Positions 46,591 to 58,195 of a DNA stretch of 64,000 nucleotides are shown in pieces; the first letter of the stretch is position 1, and every line of letters starts with the position of its first letter. The position numbers and the translations under genes were made by a program. The notes beneath the pieces were generated by a model, which was not told the DNA's origin, ran no database searches, and saw only the letters and a program-made list of their open reading frames with translations. Source of the stretch: Megalobrama amblycephala (lineage: Eukaryota; Chordata; Actinopteri; Cypriniformes; Xenocyprididae); assembly GCF_018812025.1 (NCBI RefSeq), contig NC_063054.1, positions 8,917,582-8,981,581 on the forward strand. Reading direction: 5' to 3'.

Positions 46591-49500
46591 ATGGCTAAAC
46601 GTGTTGCTGTGATTGGTGCTGGAGCCTCTGGGCTGACCTGCATCAAATGCTGCCTGGATGAAGGCCTGGAGCCAGTGTGTTTTGAGACCAGTGATGACAT
46701 TGGAGGTCTTTGGAGGTTTAAGGTGAGTTCCCTTTCAAATCTACACTCAAGCTGTGCTTTATCAGCGCTATGGGAATGTCTTAATCGTGACCAGCTGTGA
46801 ATATGTGTAAAGCCATGTCAAAGAATATACACTAGAAGCGACACTCAAAAGAACGTTCCATTGCAACACTGGCGCCCAGCAGTAGCCCTGCATTTCCGCC
46901 ATTTTGTGGTGAAAGCGAGTCGGCAGTCCACTAGTTTCTATGGCAATATCAGCTGCTTTGTTAAAACAAAACATACATTAAAGCTGAAATCCAACCTTAA
47001 TGATGACAACACAGAATTAAAGCTGCAAGCAGCATTACCGGGGTTCAAGCATTTAACGTCTTTAAGCACATATGCATAAAAATATATTACATTTTATTTA
47101 TCAAGCATGTAACCACCTAAATCATAGAAGGAACTGATAATTTTAAGCCAAAACAGGCAATTTACCATTGAAAATATATGGTTTTTAACCCTCTGGGGTC
47201 TGAGGATTTTTGGGGCCATGGAGAAGTTTTGACATGCCCTGACATTTGTGCTTTTTTCAGTTGTTCATAAACATATTAATGGAAAAAGTGTCATTACACT
47301 GCATTCAGCACAAACTAGGCTACCATAATATGTGAGGAACATGTATGTACATATTTGTGTTTTTGAAGGAATAACGTTTATGCTTGGTTATTGAAAAAAC
47401 TAAAAACTTAAGTCACTGAAATAAAGCCAAAAAATATATATTAAATCTGTGTTCACAAGACTTCTGGGTATTGGAGGTTGTAGACTAGAGTTTTTGCTTC
47501 AGAATAATGTAAAAATTATGCTGCCTACTCATTCATTTATAACAATATATTGATTTAGTTTTTGTAAGACACTTTTTGTCAAGAAAACACAGTATGCGTG
47601 GCGGCATGAATCATCATGAATAATGGGTCATTTACACCTGAGAAGACAAAAGAATCGCATAATGAGTTGTAATGACTTGCATATTAATGAGGCCTTTCAG
47701 TCAGATAGGCTGTGAAAAAACCCTCTGTGATCATGTCTCAAGCTCATCATGGTGTATATCAAACATACAGAAAAAACAGCAATACTGTGAAATATTATTA
47801 CAATTTAAAATAAAGTGTCTGAACAATTACGTTACCTCTATGGCATTTCATATAGCCTTTTAGCTTAAAAGCATGCACATTTGGAGAATATTGATGGATT
47901 CTCATATGTTTATGTCAATTTTCTATACAGAGGAGTAATATTTATTCAATATTTATTGTCATCACTGTGAGCGCTGGATACTGTGTTTTCAATTCATACT
48001 TGCAGCCGGAGGGCGCTCTGTGCACCTTTAGTCCACAAATGCCTCCTTAAAGAAGAACAACCATGTGACTCTCCAGGAACTAACAGAGGCCAGAGATCGC
48101 TATAACATCCAGATAAACACTTTAAACCAAAAAAATACACGATTGCGACGATGTATACATGTATTGCCTCAGAATTTGCGTCTGAATAGCGCTGGCTCCG
48201 TGTGCGTGGCCGCATTAGCGGATAATGAGCTGAATCACAGACTTCTGACATGGCTCTCTTTTCATACAGATTACATAAACACAGAATTTTTGTTTTCGAT
48301 TTGACTTACACAATTTAAAACCTGACATTTCAACGTTTTTTTAGACATAAGTCTAATTTTTTGTGATTAGTATTCACTAAGTTACAGTTCATTTTCTGAG
48401 AACTATCAGATTGGAGTTCGTTCAGAGGGAGACGAGAGATCAAGCATCATGTTAGTTTTCTTTATTTTGCAAAAAGCACAACATTTTGTTTTTACTCTGA
48501 GTGTACAGAAATAAAAGAAGATATTCCACAGATTAAAATGGTGTATAACTCATAATTGTATGTGCAACATTGACAGAGTATTTTGAGTCTCTTTCACACT
48601 GGTAAGAAAAAAACTGAGGTGGTGAAAATCCTAGGAATAGATCGCAAAAGTACATTTTTCAAACATTCACGAATAATTAATTAACAGTTTGATTGACAGC
48701 ATTGGTTCTTGAGGCAAAGTTGTTCAGCATGAGGAGATCTATCAAATGATATGCATATTGTGTGGATCTTTGAAAAACCACGTGATTGTTGAGGCGTAAC
48801 ACTCATTAGCGCCAACTTGTGGCTGATTTCTTTCAAAATTCTTACAGACCTCTAGGGCCATGATTTGAACATGCCCACCGAGTTTCATTCCGATTGGCCT
48901 CCGTTAACCATGTCTAATAGGTGCTCAAATTTCATTGGCCGATGGCGGCCATGTTTTTCGGGGTACACCAATGTCCTCATAGGCTGTCATCCCCCCTTGG
49001 TCCAAGACACTGCACACCAAATTTCAAGTCGATCGGACTAACGGTTGCATAGTTACAGCTGTTTAAGTTTTTTTCAAGTTATAGCGCCACCTAGTGTCCA
49101 ATCAACGCATTTTTTTTCATCGTGACCAACGATTGAGCCCGTACACAGGTGAACCAAGTTTGGTGCACCTGTCTCATTTCTTTCTTGAGTTATAGCAATT
49201 TCAGTAGAAGTGACTCCACACATATCGTACGTTTTGGCGCCCTTGGTGACCGTGAACCAAAATTTTGACTTTTTTTTGATAACTTTTGATATTCAAACTC
49301 CAGAGAACATTTCTGTTCTCCAGGTTAAAATAAAATTATTACATAATTTTATTTTATTTTGCTATAAGCAAAATAATATAGGTCCTCCATGATGTTAAGT
49401 TGTTCAACCTTATTTTTCGTGTGCCTTTGTGCCCTCAATGTCAACTTATTTGACTATCGTGGGTGCAAGTGTGTGTGATTATACAATGATGCTCCAGCTA

Positions 49501-52500
49501 TCTCTTCTCTGGAGCTCATCGTCACTTAAAGAGACAGCACTCCACACCAAATTATGCATAATAACATCCATACTGGTGAGAAGGCATTTCGATTAGTGTG
49601 TCAGACTGGTACTGCTCTGCACACTATGGCAGTGTTGTATGTGGACCAGGCTAACCTGCTGAAGAAAGGCTCAAAAGCAGACTGTGGCAAGTTGCGCTTC
49701 CCCTTGTAAAAACTGGGGACCGGCTCGTCACGCTCAGCAGCCTCATAGTATCTAACACCCACCCCTTCTCAATATCTCCACATAAACCTTCCTTCCCTGC
49801 CACCTCTGGTTCTTCAGGGGGCAACAGTTTATAGCGAAATGTTAGCTGTTCTGTTAACTAACATCCCCTCTAAGGGAAGTATCAAAATTAGTGCCCATTT
49901 CAGAAAACTTGGCAGCGTGGAAACTACTGCCAGGGATTTCTACGTGTGTTTTAAAGACAGTAGAAAAAGGATACAGAATCTAATTTATTCGTCATTCTCT
50001 GTGTTTTAACGGTGTGGTCTCCACTACCATGAAACCGGGGCAAGCGACTTCACTGCAATATCTTCTGGAGAAAATGGCCATAGTGCATGTTTCCCCTCTA
50101 GAGAGAGTGTCAGGTTACTACAGCAGATACTTCTTAGTTCCCAAGAAGGATGAAGGGTTGCATCCAATTTTTAGATCTTCAAGGCTTAAACCATTCAGTC
50201 AAAGCTCTCAAGTTCAAGATGTTAACCGTAAAGATGATCGTGTCGCAATCCAGCATCACAGTTGGTTCAACATGTCTCAAGGACACATATTTTCACATAG
50301 AAATATTGCCACAACACAGGAGGTTCCTGAGGTTTGCTTTTGGGTGCAAAGCTTACCAATATCGGCCTATCCATTCGGCCTAGCCCTATCACCCAGCACA
50401 AAATGCATGGATGCAGCACTGGCTCAATTGCGACTCCAAGGCATGCGCATTTTGAATTACATAGACGACTGGCTAATACTAGCACAGTCACAAGAGATGG
50501 CATTACAATACAGAGATGTCATACTAGCTCATCATGTGCGGGTGGACATTACTGCGGTAGCCTCTAATACAAATCGCCAGGGTGGAATGCATTTGCGACG
50601 TCTAAACAGGGTAGTGCAGTAATTCTGCTCTGGGCTCTGGGTATTCTGCTCTGGGCTCTGGACAAGTTTCTGTCCCTCAGGGTGATTGATATCCCCAGAT
50701 ATCTCAATGTGGGAGCAGATTTACTGTCCAGACCAGCATACCAATGGGGGAGTAGAAACTCCACCCGAGGTAGTGAAACAAATCTGGTAAAGATTTTATG
50801 AAAGAGAGATGGACCTAACCTGCCCTTCAATAGGCAACGCAATGTCCACTCTACTTCTTTCTGAGTCACCCATCTCCCCCTGGGTCTGGATGTGATGCCA
50901 TACGTGGCCCAGAATGCGCCTGTATGCGTTTCCTCCGGTTTCTATGCCCCCAGGAGTTCCCTCTAGCCAAATTTGCGTCTTACTGATAGCGCCGCGTTGG
51001 CTGAACAGAATATGGTTCTTGGAGATAATATCTCTCCTCGACGGCTCGCCATTGGCGATACCGAAGAGGAGGGACCTTCTGTCTCAGGTGCAGGGGACAG
51101 TATTTCATTCCCAACCGGAGATGTAGAAACCTTTATGTTTGGCCCCTGAGGGACACAGGGCTTTCACCTGATGTTATTTTTAAATGCTAGGACTCCCTCC
51201 ACTAGATCAAATTATGCCAACAAATGGGGTGTCTTTGAAAGATGGTGTACTCCACACAATGCAGATCCAGTTAATTGCCAGATTGCTACAGTTCTGGACT
51301 TCCTGCAGGAAAAAATTATCAACAGGTATATGCTCCGCCACTCTCAGGGTGCCGCTCTCTCAGCTTGTCATGCTCTGATTGACGGGGTGCCTTTGGGCAA
51401 GCATATCCTGCTCTCTCACTTTGTTCGAGGAGCTAGGCGGCTGAGGCCCCAGGTTAGAACCAGGATCCTAGCAATAGTCCTAGAGAGCCTGGTTGAGACC
51501 CCCACTGAACCATTAGAGTCAGTTTCTGACAAGCTGTTAACTCTGAAAATGTTTTTCTTAATGGTTATAACTTCTATTAAAGAAATGGGGACTTGTAGGC
51601 TCTGTCCATTGTGCCATCCTGTTTAGACTTTGCTCCAGGAATGGTGAAAGCTATTTTGCATCCTCATCCTGACTATCTGCCTAAGGTTCCTCTCTCGAAC
51701 TTGCATACGGTCACTCTCAAAGTGTATTCTCATTCCCATAGTGCTGATAAAGCGCAGCTTGAGTGTAGCTTTTGAAAGGGAAAGCCCCGGGTTACTTCAC
51801 TGTAACCCTGTTCCCTGAAAATGCAGGAACAAGAAGCTGCGCTTCATTGCCGCACTGGAATGTCCCTGGACTGCTCTTTATACAAAATATCTGCAGATGC
51901 TATAAGATCAGGCACACTGAAGTTGTACATATGAAGAAAAGAAAGGGGCCAAGCACTGAACCCTGAGGCACAGTTAATTGCAGACCATCAATAAACAAGA
52001 TGCTGTGAGATATTGATGCAGTTTGTTTACCGTCTTTCCATCTCAGGAAAATCCTGATCCTGATCGTGCAAGCATTTACCACTCTCTGATTATCAACACT
52101 TCAAAGGAGATGATGTGCTACAGTGATTTCCCAATCCCTGCCCACTTCCCAAACTACATGCACAACTCCCTGATCATGGACTACTTCCGAATGTATGCTG
52201 AGCACTTCCAGCTCAAACGGCACATCCGTTTCCAGGTCTGGCTTGAAAGCAAATGTGAAGTTAGAAATATACTGTACCTCATATTTATCTTAGGTGTTTG
52301 GGGTTTCAAAGATTCACATGTTTTGTGTTTCTTAGACAAAAGTCCTTCATGTTACACCAAGGCCCAACTTCCCTCACTCTGGACAGTGGGATGTAGAGAT
52401 AGAGTCCAAGGATGGTCTGAGAGAGAAGCAGGTGTTTGATGCTGTGATGGTCTGCACCGGTCACCACTGTCACCCTCACCTCCCTCTAAAGGACTTTCCA

Positions 52501-54046
52501 GGTGCAGTACATGTGATGACTAATCAAAGAATCTATGAGCAAAGTGCACCAATGTAAAGTCAATAAAAGCCAATCTGGGACACTCGTAGTAAACTTTAAT
52601 TTAGCACTTTAGCATTAAGCAGAATCTCAGGCAGTTGTACAGAAACATTGTTTTTCAGAAAGTATATATACGTGTTATATTATAATGGATAATTGTTCAA
52701 ATCCTCTTTTTAGGAATAGACACATTTAAGGGGAAATACTTCCACAGCCGTGACTACAAAACCCCTGAAGAATGGCGAGGGAAGAGGGTAGTTGTGATTG
52801 GCATTGGGAACTCTGGAGGAGATATTGCTGTAGAGCTCAGCAGAATGGCCAAACAGGTGATATACCACAATGACTGTATAAATGATTATAGTATATGAAT
52901 TATTATACTCCTATTAAAGCCTCTGTATTCAGGGTTTCCGCGGGGTCTTAAAAAGTCTTAAAAAGTCTAAAATTCTGAACTTTAAATTTAAGGCCTTAAA
53001 AAGTCTTAAAAACGGCCAGATTTTCATCCGAGGTCTTAAATTTCATTTAGTCAGGTCTTAAATTTTTTTACCCATTTCCAGAAACGCTACCTGCTGAAAG
53101 TTATTACAAAGTAGCAAAAAAGTAGCGAGTCGTAGTTCTTTCTGGTGTATATTGGTGTTGGTATACGCGGTGATACAACTACAAATCCCGTGATAAATGC
53201 AATACCTGCCCGCGAAATACGTCTGCGTCTCCTCAGAGTTTGTTAAAGTTCGGCTACGTGTGGAAAATGGGAAAGTGTACTTTCAACGAGACATGGCTAG
53301 ATCACAGCGATTTCTGCTGTTGGTTACAAGCGGTACCCAGCTCCAGGTACGAGGCTCACTGCAAACTTTGCAAAAACAAAAAAAAAATCAGTTAGAGAGT
53401 CTGGGTGTGAAGCGGTGTAAAGGCGCTGGAGTCACACGCCAGAGCGGAGAAACACAAGCTAGCCGCAAAATCCCTTCAGCGGACTCGGCCAATTAGCCTC
53501 ACCACTGCCGTCGTCCTCCTCAATGCCTGGTTCCTCCGGTCTCCAGCGCAATATCATCACAGCTCCGTCGAACAACCTTCGGGGTACTTTTGGAGCGACT
53601 GACACATCAAAAGCCGAGGTGATTTGTATACTACACACGGTGACTAAACAAACACTAACGTTACTCATTTAATAGCAACAGTGAGATTAGCGATCTCTTC
53701 CAAGTGATGTTCCCTGATTCAGTAATCGCGAAGCCGTTCTCTTGCGGGCCCAACAAGATCGCTTATGGCGAGATTTGGATTGGGGGAGTTTATAAAGAGG
53801 GAATTGATTCGTACTCTTACCGGGCCGTATGTCGTAACGTTCAATGAAAGCCAAAATCAGACCACCAGGACCATTGTTCTGGAACAATGGAATTGTTAAG
53901 TCGAGGTACCTGGGCTCACAGTTCATGGGACAGTGCGGGACACACACACACACACACACACACATACATATATCAGATAATCCATGTTAGATAGATACTC
54001 TAATTATCCCGAGGTAAGTATCTATCTATGTAAAATGGATTATCTG

Positions 54047-54079
<33 letters not shown>

Positions 54080-57000
54080 CGCTACATTGGTTGTTACATG
54101 GGTTGGAGTAGCCTGTTCAATCTTTATTAGGCTATTAATATGCTGTTTTGTAATGTAAATAAATATGAGATGAAATCTATTCTATTTGAGGGCAAGTTTG
54201 TTTTAGCCTATTTTCATTTTGGGCCTAAGGTTTTGGGCATTTGGCACATTGATGTGTGTGGAAGGTTACTAATGTGATTGCTTTATCTGTAAATTAAATT
54301 AATGCTTTTTCAATGACTGAATTCATTGAAATAAAATGATTTTTTCAGAATTTCTTTGATTTGAATATTTTTTGGTAATGCGTCGTGTAGGTCTTAAATT
54401 TCAATCTTTATGGTCTTAAAATGTCTTAAAAAGGTCTTAAATTTGACTTACTGAAACCTGCATAAACCCTGGTATTCCACATTGTTTCCCTTTCTTATTT
54501 TATTCCAGGTTTATCTGAGCACCCGAAAGGGATCTTGGATATTAAATCGTGTTGGAGACAATGGTCTTCCATCAGATATGATGTTTAGAAACAGAATGCG
54601 TGCTTGGATTAATCAAATGTTGCCTGTTGGATTTATCAACAATGTGAGAGAGAAACAACTAAATAAACGGTTTGACCACAAGCTCTATGGGCTCCAGCCT
54701 GCGCACAGGTACTCTGAACACTGGAGGACACAAGACTCTGCTGACTTTGGTCCATGAAATTGTCTTAGCTGCAATTAAACTTTTCATAGTGTACAATATA
54801 ATGTCTGTTGTTTATTTCCCAGAGTTTTCAACCAAGATCCCTTGATCAATGATGATTTACCAAACCGGATCCTCTCCGGTACCCTCTTGGTCAAGCCGAA
54901 TGTACAAGAGTTTTGTGGATCAAGTGTGGTTTTTGAGGATGGCACAGTTGAGGATGACATTGATCTGGTGGTGTTTGCTACAGGCTACACTTTCTCATTC
55001 CCCTTCCTGTCTTCACATGTAATTTCTGTCTCAAACAACAAGGTATCCCTGTACAAATACATGTATCCCCCAGCACTAGAGCACCCAACTTTAGCTATGA
55101 TTGGTCTGATCCAGCCTCTGGGAGCCATTATGACCATATCTGAGATGCAAGCGCGCTGGGCCACACGTGTTTTTAAAGGTATCAAATCATAATTCTGATC
55201 TTCTACACAGAAAACTAAGGGCTGTTCTTAATACATATTCATTTTCATATTCATACAATTCAGAACAACAAAGCTGTACTTAATTATATTATTATTCAAG
55301 ATTTCTATCTCTTAAAATGTTGTTTTTCATGAGCTTTTTTTTCTCTGACATTTAATTAAAGGATCAGTTCACTTTAAAATAAAAGTTACCCCAAGATTTA
55401 TTTAACCTCAAACCTTCCTAGGTGTACATGACTTTCTTCTTTCTGTTGAACACAATCTGAGTTGTATTAATAAATATACTGACACATTTGAGCTTTATAA
55501 TGGAAGTGAACTGGAGTATGAATTCAAGTATGAAGCTCAAGAAAGTGCACCAATCCATCATAAACGTACTCCACACGGCTCCGAGGGGTTAATAAAGGCC
55601 TTCTGAAGCGAAGCGGTGTGTTTGTATAAGAAAAATATCCATATTTAATAAGTTATAGAGGAAAATATCTAGCTTCAGCCAGACCGCCTTCTGTATTTAA
55701 CTTAAGAAAAGCATAACTGACACTTTTTTCATAAGTTGAATATGGAAGGTGGTCTGGCGGAAGCTTCAGAAGGCCTTTATTAACCCCCCAAAGCCGTGTG
55801 GAGAAAGTTTATGATGGATGGATGCACTTTCTTGAGCTTCATACTTGTCATTCCCATTCACTTCCATTATAAAGCTCAAATGCGTCAGGATATTTATTAA
55901 TATAGAAAGAAAGAAGAAAGTAACATATACCTAGGATGGCTTGAGGGTGAGTAAATCTTGGAGTAATTTTCATTTTAAAGTGAACTAATCCTTGAAGCCA
56001 GGGTTCTCCAAACTCGGTCCTGGAGGGCCACTGTTCTGCAGTGTTTAGCTCCAACTTGTCTCAACACACCTGCCTGGACATTTCTAGTATGCCTAATTAG
56101 ACCTTAATTAGCTGGTTCAGGTGTGTTTAATTGGGGTTGGAGCTAAACTCTGCAGGACAGTGGCCCTCCAGAACTGAGGCTACATCCACACGAAGCCGGA
56201 GCTTACCCTAAACCAATCTTTCTTTTTTCCTCGTCTCAAAAATAACTGTGTCCACATGAAACCACTGAAATGACTCAAAATGATGTAGTATACATGCCAG
56301 ACCATGATGTGGCACTGTAATTCTGTCACAGAAATGCACTTAAAGCAGCAAAGAAGACTTGCATGCGCATAAACCTTGCGCGCTGAATACAAACTATATA
56401 AAATCTTAGAAATAACGCTTTATTTTGGCTCAGTAGCTTCTGCAGCACGAACGCAAGCATGTAGAGTCTGCTATTACTGTTGTTGGTGCTGTTTTGTGGT
56501 GTTAGCGCATCTGACTAGGGTCGACACATGGGGTGATGACATCATCGTTTCAGAAAATATACGGATTGCCCCGTCCACACAATTTTTCCACTCTGGGACC
56601 CGGTTTAAAAAAAATAGCGGTTTCACCTTTCGAAAACGCCGGATACGTGTGGACGAAATGCTTATCCGATAAAAAATTTGTGCGTATTCACAGAAATGTG
56701 TCTCCGTGTGGACGGGGCCTGAGTTTGAAGATGCCTGCTTTAAGCAAAGTATTTTGACAATTAGACAATGACGTTTGTCTTGTTTTGTTGGTTCTGGTTC
56801 TGAAAGTTACAGTATGATGACATAGTACTTAAAAATATTTTTCAGGATATTCTTATTTTTTCTGTTCTTATTATTCTTTCTGACCATTAAGTATAGAGTG
56901 TTTTTGTACATAACAAAGTGTGATATACTCACTAGGACTGTGTAAACTGCCTCCAATGAGTGCAATGTTGAAGGACATTAAAGCAAAAGAGGAAGCAATG

Positions 57001-57554
57001 GCTCAAAGGTTCTCCACACATCATCTCACATGACTTTATAACACAGCATTTATACAATTTCTACAGTTATGTAGAAATGTCATTTTAGTATATCTTGATG
57101 ACTCTTAATCACACTGTCATGCAGGTATGTGGCCACCCAGAGATACACTGTCCAGGTGGACTACATCCCCTACATGGATGAGTTGGCGAAACAAGTGGGT
57201 GTCCGTCCTTCTATCCTGAAGCTGCTCCTGACAGACCCCAGACTGGCTCTGAATATCATCTTTGGGCCCTGTACCCCATACCAGTTTCGCTTACACGGAC
57301 CGGGCCAATGGGAAGGTGCGCGTCAGGCCATCTTGACTCAGTGGGATCGAGTCACCAAGCCTCTGAAAACACGCTGTGCACTGGAGCCGCAGTCACAGCG
57401 CTCCTCTCATTCACTCATATTCTCAGTGTCAGTTGCAGCGTTGCTGTCTGCTCTGTATTACAGCAGGGCCTTTCTGCACACGCTCATAGCAGACCCTTCA
57501 TCACTCCTGGACACGATCAGGGCTCTTCTACCATTGCCAGTGAACACACAGTGA
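46591..57554 (+). CDS. fmo5: FMO-D: flavin-containing monooxygenase (FMO5-like), 8 coding exons, intact
   Basis: Close paralogue of FMO-B, 562 aa. Coding exons: 46591-46722, 52047-52235, 52336-52501, 52714-52856, 54509-54708, 54823-55178, 56936-57008, 57125-57554 (1689 bp). FAD site GAGASG (FMO-B has GGGASG), FMO signature [16 protein letters not shown] site GIGNSG and ATGY are all present. Differences from B are scattered, for example [11 protein letters not shown] against [11 protein letters not shown] at the start of exon 7, MTISEMQ against MPISEMQ, and LCKLPPM against LCEMPPM. Intron 2 is 5.3 kb because of a DIRS-like element, and intron 5 holds a hAT-like element. Exons 3-9 show no frameshift or stop. 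The B-type AATAAA downstream of the stop is changed to CATAAA here, so the polyadenylation site may differ. Confidence 0.94.
46728..51886 (+). mobile_element. DIRS-like (tyrosine recombinase) retrotransposon, degraded
   Basis: It is inserted five bases into FMO-D intron 2. The left edge ttccctttcaaatctacact, then caagctgtgctttatcag, is repeated inverted at 51731-51779, as expected for DIRS terminal and internal complementary regions. Order of remnants: gag-like frame at about 49587 ([20 protein letters not shown]), reverse transcriptase (50014-50622, with [15 protein letters not shown] and [11 protein letters not shown]), and the N-terminal part of a tyrosine recombinase (51171-51626, with [20 protein letters not shown]). 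Frames are broken throughout. The interval 47014-49560 holds other repeat text. FMO-B lacks the element; FMO-F has its left edge. Confidence 0.75.
47014..49560. repeat. Repeat text inside the DIRS interval
   Basis: The left part starts aagctgcaagcagcattacc, then ggggttcaagc, and the right part contains gttatagcgccacctagtgt, then aagtttggtgcacctgtc. These are landmarks of an abundant fish repeat. The interior (47170-48800) has no recognised gene; the frame 48065-48304 has no motif. Confidence 0.5.
52930..54471. mobile_element. hAT-like element with 5-bp TSD in FMO-D intron 5
   Basis: It starts CAGGGTTTCCGCGGGGTC and ends CCTGCATAAACCCTG. The 5-bp duplication gtatt lies at 52925-52929 and 54472-54476. 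FMO-B intron 5 keeps the single empty site at 29488-29492. Both subterminal regions are dense in gtcttaaa units. The frame 53197-53496 resembles a degraded zinc-finger N-terminus of a transposase but is frameshifted; no catalytic domain is seen. hAT groups with 5-bp duplications are known in fish. Confidence 0.75.
53940..54081. repeat. (CA)n ... (GT)n inverted microsatellite hairpin
   Basis: A (CA)n run at 53940-53962 and a (GT)n run at about 54048-54079 flank a complementary pair (cagataatccatgttagata / tatctatgtaaaatggatta). The whole can fold as one long hairpin. It lies inside the hAT-like element. Confidence 0.75.
55360..55991. mobile_element. Palindromic TTAA-site MITE in FMO-D intron 7
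   Basis: Orthologous to 30332-31533 in FMO-B but without the retroelement insert. Left TTAA at 55356-55359 and right TTGA at 55992-55995 (decayed TTAA). The foldback arms meet at about 55640-55740. Confidence 0.8.
55996..56741. mobile_element. Two nested MITEs unique to FMO-D intron 7
   Basis: The outer repeat begins agccagggttctccaaactc, then ggtcctggagggccactg, mirrored by cagtggccctccagaactga at about 56158-56177. Its remaining end (gagtttgaagatgcctgc) follows the inner repeat. The inner repeat runs from ggctacatccacacgaag to tccgtgtggacggggcc. FMO-B has neither: there aatcctttaagcaaag is continuous. Confidence 0.65.
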
Positions 57555-57969
57555 TCATGAAATATATATCAGAAACTTAACATACTTTATATGAGATCTA
57601 ATATCATATGAAGTGTGCTTCAATTAGGGTAAATTGTAGTCAACATCATGAAAATTTTATAATTGACACAGTACTTACATAAAATATTTGATACTGAATC
57701 AAAAAGTGCCTTAACATTTGTGTATAATGAACATTTAACTTCATTGTAAAATAATTGATTTTATGTGCAGTTTTGTATGTAATTATGTTGCGCTATCAAA
57801 CTCTTGTTGTGTTAAAATTTGAAGTATTAATGGTGCATCACTCTCAACTGCTGCAGTTTTTAGCATGTCTGTTTAGCATGTTCATTTACTCAATGTTGAT
57901 ATTGAAAAACATGTTGATATTTAAAACAATGTAATTATAATATAATATTAATTATATAAATGATCTGTT

Positions 57970-58195
57970 CCCCTGAGACATTTGTTTACATTTGTTCTCA
58001 AAACTTTTGTGGTAACTTCTGAGAAATTTATATTTGCTTTCAAAACTTTTGCAGCCCTCTGAGAAATTTACATTCGTTCTCAAAATGTTGATAGAAAATT
58101 CACATTTATTCACAAAACTTTTGCACCCCACAGAGAAAACCCTCAAAACTTTTGTGTTCCCTGAGAAATTTACATTCATTCACAAAACTTTAGTG
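57970..58195. repeat. Minisatellite downstream of FMO-D
   Basis: About five imperfect copies of a ~45-bp unit (gagaaatttacattcattca, then caaaacttttg). FMO-B has a single copy at 32789-32811, so the unit expanded only after FMO-D. Confidence 0.75.

Noticed and set aside
50014..51626. An endogenous retrovirus polymerase
   Set aside because: The reverse transcriptase is followed by a tyrosine-recombinase fragment and the ends are inverted repeats, which fits DIRS, not a retrovirus.
53197..53496. A host zinc-finger gene
   Set aside because: The frame is broken where the finger should be, and it lies inside the hAT-like element with a target-site duplication.
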